Shown: in pieces, positions 47,531 through 57,021 of the stretch | How positions within the stretch are numbered: the first letter of the stretch is position 1 | Layout: every line of letters begins with the position of its first letter | Assembly: GCF_003012345.1 (NCBI RefSeq) | Contig: NZ_PVRV01000020.1 | Coordinates: forward strand, 806,001 to 870,000 | Direction: 5' to 3' | Length of the DNA: 64,000 nt | Origin: Phytohalomonas tamaricis | GTDB lineage: Bacteria; Pseudomonadota; Gammaproteobacteria; Pseudomonadales; Halomonadaceae | Position numbers and translations under genes: made by a program | Notes under the pieces: generated by a model | The model's input: the letters and a program-made list of their open reading frames with translations, nothing else | The model's database searches: none | What the model was told of the DNA's origin: nothing

Positions 47531-50382
47531 TAATACGCCTCCAGCGCGTTGCGCACATCAGCCGCAGTGGCCTGTGAAAGCGCCGTCTCGGCGATGATCC
47601 TCGCCTTTGCCATATCAAGACCACGCACCCGCGCTTTGACCATCGGCACCTGACGCGCCGCCACCGACAGTTCATCCACACCGAGCCCAACCAATACCGG
47701 CACTGCCTGCGCATCGGACGCCAATTCCCCGCAAACGCCGACCCAACGCCCTTCGGCATGAGCGGCTTCGACGGTCATTTTAATCAGTCGCAACACGGCG
47801 GGATGCAGGCCATCGGCCTGTGCGGAAAGCTGCGAATGGCCGCGATCGATCGCCAGCGTGTACTGGGTCAGGTCGTTGGTGCCGATCGAGAAGAAATCGA
47901 CATGCTTGGCCAGACTGGGCGCCAACAACGCACAGGAAGGAATTTCGATCATTACGCCGAGCTGCACATCGGGCGCATTTACTTCATTCTGAACACGCTC
48001 GAAGATCTGCCGGGCGGCAAAGAACTCCTCAACGTCCTTGACCATCGGGAACATGATCCGCAGCGGCCGGTTCTCGGCAGCAATCAGCAGCGCGCGCAAC
48101 TGCGTTTCAAGCACGTCAGGACGGGTCAGCGCCAGGCGGATACCGCGCAAACCCAGAAACGGGTTGTCTTCCTGCGGCACGGGCCAGTAGTCGAGCGGCT
48201 TGTCACCGCCCACGTCCAGCGTACGCGCTACCAAGGGGCGCTCATGGCCCAGCGCGTCGAAGGCCCGGCGGTACTCTTCGACCTGCGTGTCGAGATCCGG
48301 GGCCTGGGGATGCGCCATGAAGATGAATTCGGTACGCAAAAGGCCTACGCCCTCAGCGCCACGTTCCACAGCATCCTTGGCGTGAGCGGTATTGCCCAGG
48401 TTGGCACATACTTCAACACGATGGCCGTCCTGCGTTATTGCCAGCTCGTTACGCACGTTGAAGGCTTCGCGTTCGAGAATCTGACGCTCTTTGATCGCAA
48501 GCTCTGTACGGGCACGGCGCTCCTGGGTCGGCTCGGAGACGATCCGGCCACGCTCGCCGTCAAGAATCATCTCGTTGCCGCTCTTGAGTGCCAGTACCGA
48601 TTCACCGGCACCGACCACGGCGGGGATACCCAGCGCCCGGGCCAGAATCGCACTATGAGAGGTCGCACCGCCCTTGGCAGTCAGCAGCCCCTTGACTTTG
48701 GCGGTATCAAGACGCGCAACGTCTGACGGACCGACGTCCTCCATCACCAGAATATAGGGATGTTCCGGCGGCTCGGGCATCTCCACGCCGCACAGAATAC
48801 CCAGCACGCGGCGGCCGACGTCACGCAAGTCAGCAGCGCGCTCGGCCAGCAGGCGATCGGCCAATGCTTCCTGTGCGCGGGCAGAGGTATCAATGGCTCG
48901 CCACCAGCCGGCCTCGGCACTCTTTCCCTCGCTGATCGCCTCGAAAGCCGCCTCACGCAACTCAGGGTCCTGCAACATCTCTTCATGCATCGAGAGGATT
49001 TCAGCCACCTCACCTCCCGCGGCTGACTCGATGAGGGCTTCAAGCTGCCGGTGCGCCTCTTCAACCGCCTGATCCAGACGTTCACGCTCACGGCTGGCAT
49101 CCTCGGCCTGCTCTTCATAGCGGTACTCGGGCAAGCGCATCACAAATACCGGCGCAATCGCCATGCCCGGAGATGCCGGCACAGCGGTCAGAGCGGTATC
49201 GGCGGCGGGCGCAGCCACCGGCGGGCGTGGTGTGGTCTTGTTGCGTGACGGACGCGCCTCACTGGTGTCGGCCAGCGGCGTCACCGCCTCGCCCAGACCA
49301 CCGCGCAGGGCTTCCGCCATCGCATCGACAGCGTCACGAGCCCCCTCACCCTCAGCAGAGAAAATCAGCATTTGACCACGGCGTGCGCCAAGGCCAATCA
49401 CCTTGGTCAAACTTGCCGCCGATACGGCTTCGCCGCCACCTTCAGCTAGGCGCACCTTGACCGGCACGGCCTGATTTCTAGCGACCTGGACAAGCTGTTT
49501 AGCGGGACGGGCATGCAGGCCGTGGGCGTTACGTACCCTGACCTTGACGGTTTCGGCATGGGCGGACTCGCCCGACAGCCGTGCCAGAATATGCTCGGCG
49601 CTGGTGCGCGCCAGTTCCTCGCCCTTGCCTTCATCGAGCAGGGCCACGAGGCGCTCAAGCAGCGGCACATGTTCATCACCGGCTTCAGCCAGGCAGAACA
49701 CACCGGCGGTTTCCTCGATCGGCTTGTTGCCAGTGGCCAGCGCCATGGCAGGCTGATTGACGCCCACGGAGGAGCGTACCAGCCACAATTTCTGGCCGAG
49801 CGATACCGGTGCCTGCACCAGAATATCGGCCATGAAGTCAGGCCCCACACAGCCGGCATGACGTAGACGCGCGGCGGCTGCGGTTATCAGCTCAAAACGA
49901 TCTCGAGCCGGTACACCCGTGACAATCGTATCAGCATCGAGCCGCGCCTCGACCGGCGCTTTCGACAATAACGCGATGACCTCATCGGGGCTTTCTGCAC
50001 GTGCCAGCTTTTCCGTAACCCCTTCGCGATCAAGCACATGGGTTAGCTGGCGCAGAATATCGAGATGCTCATCGCTCTGGGCCGCAATGGTGATGATCAG
50101 CGTGACACGATTGCCATCATGCCACTCGACCCCTTGCGGAAACTGCAGCACACGCACGCCTGTTGCGCGTACGTGTTCGCGACTTTTCGGCGTGCCATGG
50201 GGAATGGCAATCCCGTTGCCAAGGAAGGTTGAAGACTGTGACTCGCGATCGAACAGTGCCGAGCGGTAGCCCTCATCGGCAAGACCCGCCTCGACGAGTG
50301 CTCGCCCGGCTTGGTCGAGCGCATCGCGCCAGTCACGGGCATCTTGCCCGAGCAGAACGGCATCGTGCGTAAGCGTGAGCAT
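47530..50382 (-). CDS. fruB: Fructose PTS multiphosphoryl transfer protein (EIIA-HPr-EI)
   Basis: The 950-residue protein fuses the soluble PTS functions for fructose. The EIIA(Fru) domain is at about 1-145 with H62 (GIAIPHGTP), the HPr-like domain at about 277-365 with H290 (NAHGLHARPAKQL), and the enzyme I domain from about 400 to the end with H576 (GGATSHSAIL) and PEP-binding stretches such as LRTEFIFM and FFSIGTNDLTQY. It takes phosphate from PEP and passes it to FruA without needing general PtsI/PtsH, as in pseudomonads. It is the first gene of the operon, divergent from cra with two Cra operators between. Confidence 0.95.
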   Translation of the reverse strand: MLTLTHDAVLLGQDARDWRDALDQAGRALVEAGLADEGYRSALFDRESQSSTFLGNGIAIPHGTPKSREHVRATGVRVLQFPQGVEWHDGNRVTLIITIAAQSDEHLDILRQLTHVLDREGVTEKLARAESPDEVIALLSKAPVEARLDADTIVTGVPARDRFELITAAAARLRHAGCVGPDFMADILVQAPVSLGQKLWLVRSSVGVNQPAMALATGNKPIEETAGVFCLAEAGDEHVPLLERLVALLDEGKGEELARTSAEHILARLSGESAHAETVKVRVRNAHGLHARPAKQLVQVARNQAVPVKVRLAEGGGEAVSAASLTKVIGLGARRGQMLIFSAEGEGARDAVDAMAEALRGGLGEAVTPLADTSEARPSRNKTTPRPPVAAPAADTALTAVPASPGMAIAPVFVMRLPEYRYEEQAEDASRERERLDQAVEEAHRQLEALIESAAGGEVAEILSMHEEMLQDPELREAAFEAISEGKSAEAGWWRAIDTSARAQEALADRLLAERAADLRDVGRRVLGILCGVEMPEPPEHPYILVMEDVGPSDVARLDTAKVKGLLTAKGGATSHSAILARALGIPAVVGAGESVLALKSGNEMILDGERGRIVSEPTQERRARTELAIKERQILEREAFNVRNELAITQDGHRVEVCANLGNTAHAKDAVERGAEGVGLLRTEFIFMAHPQAPDLDTQVEEYRRAFDALGHERPLVARTLDVGGDKPLDYWPVPQEDNPFLGLRGIRLALTRPDVLETQLRALLIAAENRPLRIMFPMVKDVEEFFAARQIFERVQNEVNAPDVQLGVMIEIPSCALLAPSLAKHVDFFSIGTNDLTQYTLAIDRGHSQLSAQADGLHPAVLRLIKMTVEAAHAEGRWVGVCGELASDAQAVPVLVGLGVDELSVAARQVPMVKARVRGLDMAKARIIAETALSQATAADVRNALEAY

Positions 50383-50414
50383 AATAACTTTGAACCTTTA
50401 CAGGATTGACGATA

Positions 50415-50430
50415 GCTGAATCGTTTCACT
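50415..50430. promoter_or_regulatory. Cra (FruR) operator, fruB-proximal
   Basis: GCTGAATCGTTTCACT matches the Cra site core TGAAWCG(N)TTCA. It lies 33 bases before fruB and is partly symmetric. Its centre is 33 bases (about three helical turns) from the second site. Confidence 0.8.
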
Positions 50431-50447
50431 ATTGTAGATCATGCCAT

Positions 50448-50463
50448 GCTGAAACGTTTCAGC
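50448..50463. promoter_or_regulatory. Cra (FruR) operator, perfect palindrome
   Basis: GCTGAAACGTTTCAGC is a perfect 16-base palindrome fitting the ideal Cra/FruR site. It lies between the divergent fruB and cra genes and should be relieved by fructose 1-phosphate. Confidence 0.88.
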
Positions 50464-50543
50464 GAGCAAATCAACATGAATCATTATCGACCTTTGGCGT
50501 AGATGCCCTATCTGGTCGTCCATCACTTGACGGTACAAAGCCG

Positions 50544-51554
50544 ATGACCCTTGCCGAAATTGCACGACTCGCCGGTGTTTCGCGGACGACCGCGAGCTAT
50601 GTAATCAATGGCAGAGCCAAGGAATATCGCATCAAGCAGGAGACCGTTGCGCGGGTCATGGCGATTGTCGAACAGCATAATTACCGTGTCGATACGCATG
50701 CCGCAGCGTTACGCCGCGGGGCGAGTCGCACGCTGGGCTTTATCCTGCCCGACCTGGAAAACGCAAGCTATGCGTTGCTGGCCAAGTTACTTGAGCATAA
50801 TGCACGCGAGTCCGGCTACCAGCTCTTGATCGCCGGCTCCGGGGATGATCCGGCCACCGAGAAAGAGCTCGCCCTGACGCTCAAGGCGCGTCGCTGTGAC
50901 GCGTTGATCGTAGCTTCAAGCCTCGCCCCGGAAGAGGATTTCTATACCAGATTGATGGATGAGGGCATGCCAGTGGTCGCGGTCGATCGCACCCTCGACC
51001 CGTCGCGTCTCGCCTGCGTGATCAGCGACAATGAACACGCCGGGAAATTATTGACACAGTCAGTGCTCGACAACGCAACGCGCAGCATTGCCTGGTTCGA
51101 TGCCGTGCCGGATCTTTCGATCAGCGTCTCGCGTCGCGCCGGCTTTCAACGTGCCATGCAGGGGCACACTGCACAGATTTACGAACGTAGCGGTCGCCAT
51201 TACGACCGCGCCAGCGGCGCTGCATTAATGCGAGCCTTCATTACCGAACAGGGACTGCCGGATGCGCTGATCACCTCGTCCTATACCCTGCTTGAAGGCG
51301 TACTCGACGTGTTACTTGAACAGCCCGGCGGCCTGCCTCTCTCACTGCGCATCGCCACCTTCGGTGATAATCGCCTGCTCGACTTCCTACCGCTCAGAAT
51401 CAATTCCCTGCCCCAGCAGCATCAGCGCATTGCCGAGCTGACGCTCAAGCGCGCACTTGACGCCATCGCGGGCCACTATTGCCCCGGCTGTGACGTGGTC
51501 GAACGTACGTTAAAGCGGCGCGAGACGCTGCCCATCACCCCTCTTGGCGCCTGA
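50544..51554 (+). CDS. cra: LacI-family fructose repressor Cra/FruR
   Basis: The 336-residue protein has an N-terminal LacI helix-turn-helix (MTLAEIARLAGVSRTTASYV) almost the same as E. coli Cra, followed by the effector domain (LGFILPDLENASYALLAKLL, IATFGDNRLLDFLP). It represses fruBKA and probably itself; fructose 1-phosphate is the known effector of the family. The ATG at 50544 is chosen by alignment with Cra; the earlier frame contains the operators. The stop codon is only two bases from the stop of the convergent MFS gene. Confidence 0.93.
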   Translation: MTLAEIARLAGVSRTTASYVINGRAKEYRIKQETVARVMAIVEQHNYRVDTHAAALRRGASRTLGFILPDLENASYALLAKLLEHNARESGYQLLIAGSGDDPATEKELALTLKARRCDALIVASSLAPEEDFYTRLMDEGMPVVAVDRTLDPSRLACVISDNEHAGKLLTQSVLDNATRSIAWFDAVPDLSISVSRRAGFQRAMQGHTAQIYERSGRHYDRASGAALMRAFITEQGLPDALITSSYTLLEGVLDVLLEQPGGLPLSLRIATFGDNRLLDFLPLRINSLPQQHQRIAELTLKRALDAIAGHYCPGCDVVERTLKRRETLPITPLGA

Positions 51555-51556
51555 CG

Positions 51557-52696
51557 TCAACGTCTTACGACTGCAGCACTGAGCGCCACAATCACCAGCG
51601 CCACGGCAATCAGGGCAAGCGCCGTGGCAAGTGAGGTCAGCTCAGCCACACCGCCGATACCGGCGGGGCCAGCCAGCAGTCCGGCGTAACCCAGCGTACT
51701 GACTGCTGCAATCGCCATGCTTGGCGCCATGTCGGGTAGCCTTCCGGCGGCACTGAACAATATCGGTACGAGATTGGCCAGCCCCAGACCTACCAGCATG
51801 AAGCCGATCAGGCTCAGCGCCGCCCACGGCGTCGCAAGCGCCAGAACATAGCCGGCCGCCGCAAGCAGTGCACCCCAGCGCAGTAGCCTGACCGGCCCCA
51901 GCTGCGACGTCAGCCAGTCGCCCGACAGCCGACCAACCGTCATTGTCAGTGAAAATAGCGCAAACCCAAGTCCGGCCAGCGAGACGCTGACATCACGCGA
52001 AAAACGCAGAAACACCGCACTCCAGTCGAGGATCGCTCCTTCAGCGAGAAAGGCGATAAAACAGAGAATGCCCAGTATGATTACAACGCCACGCGGCAGT
52101 GCGAAGTGCGCATCTCCGCGCCCCTTGTCCGCTGCCGAGGGCAACAACCGACGCCACTGGCCAAGCACCAGCAGCGTCACACCGCAACCGACCATCAAGG
52201 CGCACAACCACAACGGCACGTCCACCCACAGCAGTGCACTCATCAGTCCCGCGCCCAGCAGCCCACCGAGACTGAAGAAACCATGAAATGATGACATCAC
52301 TGGCTTGGGACTACGCGCCTCGACCGCCACGGCTTGAGCATTCATCGATACATCAAGCATGCCAATCAGCGCACCGAACGCGAACAACGCTAACGCCAGC
52401 GTCATGGCTGATGGTGCCAGCGCCAAGGTCGGCAGGGTGATACATAGCGTCGCGCCGGATAGCATCATTACCGGGCGGCTGCCCCAGCGTCGTACCAGCA
52501 TGCCACTCAGCGGCATCAGCACCATGCCGCCGCCGCCCAGCGCCAGAAGAATCAATCCTAGCGTGGCATCACCCAGTGCCAGCCTTGTTTTCGCATAAGG
52601 TACCATCGGCGCCCAGCACGCCGTGGCCACACCGCTGCCCAGAAATACCCAGCGCACCGCCTGCCGGCCATGCGCACCCGACCACTGCTGTTCCAT
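51557..52696 (-). CDS. MFS transporter, YbjJ-like
   Basis: The 379-residue protein has about 12 membrane segments and MFS features: a cytoplasmic-loop motif GMLVRRWGSRPVMM, MLDVSMNAQAVAVE, SSFHGFFSLGGLLGAGL and ILDWSAVFLR, resembling E. coli YbjJ, a poorly characterised transporter. Substrate is unknown. Of two ATGs close to AAGGA, the one at 52696 has the right eight-base spacing. It converges on cra with two bases between stops and is divergent from lplA. Confidence 0.83.
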   Translation of the reverse strand: MEQQWSGAHGRQAVRWVFLGSGVATACWAPMVPYAKTRLALGDATLGLILLALGGGGMVLMPLSGMLVRRWGSRPVMMLSGATLCITLPTLALAPSAMTLALALFAFGALIGMLDVSMNAQAVAVEARSPKPVMSSFHGFFSLGGLLGAGLMSALLWVDVPLWLCALMVGCGVTLLVLGQWRRLLPSAADKGRGDAHFALPRGVVIILGILCFIAFLAEGAILDWSAVFLRFSRDVSVSLAGLGFALFSLTMTVGRLSGDWLTSQLGPVRLLRWGALLAAAGYVLALATPWAALSLIGFMLVGLGLANLVPILFSAAGRLPDMAPSMAIAAVSTLGYAGLLAGPAGIGGVAELTSLATALALIAVALVIVALSAAVVRR

Positions 52697-52847
52697 GTCA
52701 CGCATCCTTGCTCATAAAAGTAATTACCTAAAAGCAACGGCCTAAACGTAACTATCGCTGCCGTTGAAGATTATTTTATATAGTGAATTATCACGCACAG
52801 GTGTTCTCCCAGCCGAGCCCTATTCGACCAACGACAGGAGCACAGCC

Positions 52848-53831
52848 TTGATCTACATCGACAACGGCGACAATCTCGACCAAGCGGTCAATTTCGCCAT
52901 GGAGGAGTATGTACTGCGCGAGATGGACCCGGCGCACACCTATTTGATGCTTTATCGCATGCACCCCACCGTGATCGTCGGCAAGCATCAAAATACTGTC
53001 GAAGAGATCAACGCCGACTTCGTCGCTGCCCACAACGTCGACGTGCTGCGGCGACTGTCGGGCGGGGGCACTGTCTACAATGATGAGGGCAACCTGAGCT
53101 TCAGTGTGATTACTGCCGATGACGGTGACAGCTTCAATAATTATGCGCGCTTCACCCGCCCCGTCGTCGATGCGCTGCGCGCGCTCGGCGTCAAAGCCGA
53201 GCTGAACGGTCGCAACGATATCACCGTCAACGGCAAGAAGATCTCTGGTAACGCCCAGTATGTCACCCGCGGCCGGCTCTATACCCACGGCACGCTGATG
53301 TTTGACGTTAACCTCGATAACGTCGCCCGTGCACTCAATGTTGATCCGGAGAAGTACCTGTCGAAAGGCATCAAGTCGGTGCGCGCGCGGGTGACCAACA
53401 TTCGCGAGCACCTGCATGAAGATATCGACATCCATACCTTCCGCCAGCGTATTCTTGCGGCGATCGGTGCCGAGCAGCCGCTGACGGTCTACACACCCAA
53501 TGCCGCCGATTGGCAGCGCATCCGTGAGCTGGAAAAGCGCTATCGTCACTGGGAGTGGACCTACGGCCGCTCGCCACGCTTCAACGTACAGCAAAAGAAA
53601 CGTTTCGCTGCCGGTACCGTCGATGCCCGCCTGCTGGTCGAACACGGCGTGATCAGCGAAGCCAAGCTTTACGGCGACTTTTTCGGTGTGGGTGATATCA
53701 GTGATATCGAACGCCGCCTGATCGGCGTTCGCTACGACCGTCAGGCCCTAGCCGCTCTGCTCACCGAGATCGACATTGCCCACTACGTCGGCAATATTGC
53801 CCGCGATGAGTTGCTATCGGTCCTTTACTGA
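52848..53831 (+). CDS. lplA: Lipoate-protein ligase A
   Basis: LplA activates lipoate with ATP and attaches it to the E2 and H subunits of 2-oxoacid dehydrogenases and the glycine cleavage system. The 327-residue protein has MEEYVLREMDP, VGKHQNTVEEIN, the signature VLRRLSGGGTVYNDEGNLSFS, and KKISGNAQY with the catalytic lysine, plus the C-terminal accessory domain of LplA. The start is a TTG at 52848, because AGGAG stands seven bases before it and the product then begins IYIDNGDN-like as in homologues; an upstream ATG at 52764 has no ribosome site. A CAACGGC/GCCGTTG repeat lies at 52736-52767. Confidence 0.92.
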   Translation: MIYIDNGDNLDQAVNFAMEEYVLREMDPAHTYLMLYRMHPTVIVGKHQNTVEEINADFVAAHNVDVLRRLSGGGTVYNDEGNLSFSVITADDGDSFNNYARFTRPVVDALRALGVKAELNGRNDITVNGKKISGNAQYVTRGRLYTHGTLMFDVNLDNVARALNVDPEKYLSKGIKSVRARVTNIREHLHEDIDIHTFRQRILAAIGAEQPLTVYTPNAADWQRIRELEKRYRHWEWTYGRSPRFNVQQKKRFAAGTVDARLLVEHGVISEAKLYGDFFGVGDISDIERRLIGVRYDRQALAALLTEIDIAHYVGNIARDELLSVLY

Positions 53832-53867
53832 CCCCGGTCTTTATTAAACGACAGGAGCACCCGCATA

Positions 53868-54347
53868 GTGTCGAAATATCGCCAACTGATTGCTTATGTC
53901 ATTTTCAGCCTTCCCAGCATCGCGCCGGCCTTGGCGCTGGAGCATAAAGAGCTCACAGTAGAAGGCGCAGCGCGCGCGCACCATTTGCAGGTCGAGATTG
54001 CCCGCACTCCCCGTGAGCGCGCCGTTGGCCTGATGGAGCGCGAGAGCCTGGCCGCCGACGCTGGCATGCTATTCATCTACACTCAGGACCAGCCAGGTGA
54101 CAGCGGCTTCTGGATGTACCGCACCCGCATTGCGCTCGACATCGCCTTCCTCGGCGCTAATGGCGAGATTCGCTCCATTCATACCATGATGCCTTGTCGC
54201 GGAGAGGCGCAAAATTGCCCGAGTTACCGGCCCGGTCGCCCTTACCGCGCCGCGCTCGAAGTCAACGCCGGTTATTTCGAACAGCATGGCATCGGGCTAG
54301 GCGACTGCGTGTCACTCGCCGGCGTCCTTGAGGGCTGCCAGCGCTAA
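53868..54347 (+). CDS. DUF192 exported protein
   Basis: The 159-residue product has a signal peptide (LIAYVIFSLPSIAPALA) and a DUF192 domain: VEIARTPRERAVGLMERESL, GMLFIY, FWMYRTRIALDIAFLGANGEI, and an end motif LEVNAGYFEQHGIGLGDCV. The family has a small beta fold and no proven function. The start is a GTG at 53868 with AGGAG ten bases upstream. Its leader shares the 13-mer ACGACAGGAGCAC with the lplA leader, and the 36-base gap suggests co-transcription with lplA. Confidence 0.85.
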   Translation: MSKYRQLIAYVIFSLPSIAPALALEHKELTVEGAARAHHLQVEIARTPRERAVGLMERESLAADAGMLFIYTQDQPGDSGFWMYRTRIALDIAFLGANGEIRSIHTMMPCRGEAQNCPSYRPGRPYRAALEVNAGYFEQHGIGLGDCVSLAGVLEGCQR

Positions 54348-54452
54348 GACGCAGGCGTCATAGCGCACACGCATGGTACTCTGTCTGGCGCGCCTCTTGC
54401 CGGCAAGACTATGCTGGCACGCTCTGGCTCAATGCAAGGATACTGCCGCACC

Positions 54453-56420
54453 ATGGCCGAATGCGCCTCCATTGCCTCCCCCGACACGCTACCCGATGTG
54501 CTGGCTGGCCCACTCCTGCGCCGCCTGATGCCCGATCGTATTGTGCTGTGGCTGGCCGGCTCCAAACCGCTGACCCTGCGTCTTTCATTGTTTGATGCCG
54601 ATGATCAGCCTTTTTTCGATCAGACGCTCGACGCCAGTCACTGTCGAACGCTGCCCGTCGGGAAGTATGCGTTTACTCATTTAATCGATATCTCGCTTGA
54701 CTGCGCGCTCAAGGAAGATGCCGTGTTCGGTTACGATCTAGCTATCGAACGCGACGGCGAGTGGCAGTCGATCAAGCAGTGGGCGCCGGAGCTCTGTTAC
54801 GACGACGAGCCACGCCCACGCGTCAAGATGAGCCTCAAACTCGACACGCTCTTGCACGGCTCATGCCGCAAGCCGCACTGCAACTCTGGCGACGGCCTGG
54901 CCCGTGCCGACGCCTGGCTCAGCGAGCGCCGCGACACACCCGAGCAGTGGCCATCACTGCTGTTGATGACTGGCGATCAGATCTACGCTGACGATGTTGC
55001 AGGCCCGATGCTGGTCGCCATTCATCGCTTGATCGAGCGGCTTGGCCTGTTTGGTGAGCGCTTCGAGGGTGCCGAGCTCGCCACCAGCGACGCACTGCTT
55101 GCCGAGCCCTACTATTACCGCCGCGAGCAGCTACTGCCGCGGATGAAAGATAACCGCAACCTGCGCGAGCGTTTTTTCTCAGGCAAGTACAAGCCGATCT
55201 TCACCTCAGCCGGAGCGCAGAACCATCTGATCACCTTCGCTGAAATGATCGCCATGTACCTGCTGGTATGGTCACCGGTAGCGTGGACATTGATCGAAGT
55301 GGAGGAACCGCCACTTGATGATGAAACACTCGCACGCTATCGCGACGAACAACGTGCCATAGATAGTTTTGTCGCTACTCTGCCGCAGGTGCGTCGCGCC
55401 CTCGCTCAGCTGCCGAGCTATATGATCTTCGACGATCACGACATTACCGACGACTGGAACCTGACCGCGGCCTGGGAAACCTCAGCCTATGAACATCCTT
55501 TCTCACGACGCATCATCGGCAATGCGCTGATCGCCTATCTGCTCTGTCAGGGATGGGGCAATAATCCCGATGCGTTTCGTCATGCCCAAGGCGATGACAA
55601 TGAGCTCATGAACGCTCTCGTCGCGTTTTGCCGCTTAGACAATGAAGAGAGCAACGATGGAAACACCAAGGCGCATGACCACGCTCAGGAAACATTGATT
55701 GACCAGCTCATCACCTTCGAGCACTGGCATTATACGCTGGCGACCTATCCCAAACTGGTGGTGCTCGATACGCGCACGCGACGCTGGCGCAGCGAACGTG
55801 GCTTCAGCAAGCCGTCGGGACTGATGGACTGGGAAGCATTGAGTGAGCTGCAAGACGCGCTACTAGATGAAAAGGCAGTAGTCATGGTATCGCCAGCGCC
55901 GGTATTCGGCGTCAAGCTGATCGAGGCGATACAGCGTATCTTCATCTGGCTCGGCAAGCCGCTGCTGGTTGATGCCGAAAACTGGATGTCGCACCGCGGC
56001 GCAGCCTACGTGATGCTCAACATCTTCAAGCACAGCAAGACGCCGCAGAACTTCGTGATTCTTTCCGGCGATGTCCACTACAGCTTCGCTTACGACGTGC
56101 ATATCCGCGGCCACAAGCAGAGCCCGGATATCTGGCAGATCACCAGCAGCGGCATCAAGAATACCTTTCCCGATAAGCTGCTCGACACCTTCGATCGTCT
56201 CAACCGCTGGCTCTACGCGCCGTGGTCGCCGCTCAATCTGTTGACCAAGCGCCGCGACATGGAAGTCTCGCCACGCCAGCCTAGCAGTCGCTCGCCCGGC
56301 GAACGGCTGGTCAACAAGTCAGGCATTGGCTTTGTCCGCCTCGACCGTCAGGGCCGTCCGGTCGAAATCAAGCAGCTCGGCGCGGATGGCGATGATGTGG
56401 CGTTCGAGCGGGAGGATTAA
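54453..56420 (+). CDS. PhoD-like alkaline phosphatase D family protein, apparently cytoplasmic
   Basis: The product has about 655 residues and the PhoD metallophosphatase motifs: GDQIYADDV, DDHDITDDWN and SGDVHYSFAYDV, with a conserved HGSCRKP before them. Unlike Bacillus PhoD there is no signal peptide or Tat motif, so it probably acts inside the cell; its substrate is unknown. The start is unclear. ATG 54453 has AAGGA at 12 bases; ATGs at 54411 and 54432 are possible. A perfect palindrome CTTGCCGGCAAG lies at 54396-54407. A DinB-family gene converges on it. Confidence 0.8.
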   Translation: MAECASIASPDTLPDVLAGPLLRRLMPDRIVLWLAGSKPLTLRLSLFDADDQPFFDQTLDASHCRTLPVGKYAFTHLIDISLDCALKEDAVFGYDLAIERDGEWQSIKQWAPELCYDDEPRPRVKMSLKLDTLLHGSCRKPHCNSGDGLARADAWLSERRDTPEQWPSLLLMTGDQIYADDVAGPMLVAIHRLIERLGLFGERFEGAELATSDALLAEPYYYRREQLLPRMKDNRNLRERFFSGKYKPIFTSAGAQNHLITFAEMIAMYLLVWSPVAWTLIEVEEPPLDDETLARYRDEQRAIDSFVATLPQVRRALAQLPSYMIFDDHDITDDWNLTAAWETSAYEHPFSRRIIGNALIAYLLCQGWGNNPDAFRHAQGDDNELMNALVAFCRLDNEESNDGNTKAHDHAQETLIDQLITFEHWHYTLATYPKLVVLDTRTRRWRSERGFSKPSGLMDWEALSELQDALLDEKAVVMVSPAPVFGVKLIEAIQRIFIWLGKPLLVDAENWMSHRGAAYVMLNIFKHSKTPQNFVILSGDVHYSFAYDVHIRGHKQSPDIWQITSSGIKNTFPDKLLDTFDRLNRWLYAPWSPLNLLTKRRDMEVSPRQPSSRSPGERLVNKSGIGFVRLDRQGRPVEIKQLGADGDDVAFERED

Positions 56421-56434
56421 AGGCCGAAAAACCT

Positions 56435-56980
56435 TTATCCATCCCGGGCGCTTATCGACAACGCTGCCAGATCATCGGCACACAAGGCCGCATCGCTTTC
56501 AAGAAAGAACTCGTCGAGTTGCGGCGGCGCAATGCGGGTACCGGCCAGCATGGCATGTACCTGCCCACGGTGGTGAATTTGATGCATGAACAGATGCAAA
56601 AGCACACGCTCGATCCTCTCTACCTGCCGCGCTCCACTCTCACGTAACAGAGTCACATGAGAAGCCAAACGTTCTGCCTTCAAGGATACACAGAGATCGA
56701 CGAGACGCTCATCACTCTGAGGCTGCGCTACCCTCAGCTCCTCAACCGTCCGACACGGAATGTCATTGGCATAGACAGCGGGCCCCTTTCCTCCTGCTTC
56801 CAGGGCATCCAGATAGAACCAGTCGACAATCAGTATGTGATTGAGCGTAGCCATGAGCGATGGAAAGAAACTGGTACGCTCCGCCTCGAATTCTTCCTGA
56901 CTGAGCGCCGCACAGGCGTTCAGCAAGCGATAATTCGACCAGAGATTGTTATGCGCCATCAAACCGAAAGAACCCATCAT
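56435..56980 (-). CDS. DinB family protein
   Basis: The 181-residue protein is a four-helix bundle of the DinB/YfiT type: a first helix AHNNLWSNYRLLNACAAL, a histidine in NHILIVDWFYLDAL and the metal motif HLFMHQIHHRGQVHAML. Family members are metal-binding, some are thiol transferases, most have no known role. The ATG at 56980 has AGGAG nine bases upstream, while the longer frame overlaps the next gene. The GNAT gene upstream lies on the same strand, 41 bases away. Confidence 0.87.
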   Translation of the reverse strand: MMGSFGLMAHNNLWSNYRLLNACAALSQEEFEAERTSFFPSLMATLNHILIVDWFYLDALEAGGKGPAVYANDIPCRTVEELRVAQPQSDERLVDLCVSLKAERLASHVTLLRESGARQVERIERVLLHLFMHQIHHRGQVHAMLAGTRIAPPQLDEFFLESDAALCADDLAALSISARDG

Positions 56981-57021
56981 TCTTACTTGCTCCTTGTGTC
57001 GCAAGAATGTAGCAAGAGAAT

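Noticed and set aside
47758-48726. 322-codon open frame on the plus strand
   Set aside because: It lies wholly inside fruB on the other strand, in the G+C-rich shadow frame; no family features and no ribosome site.
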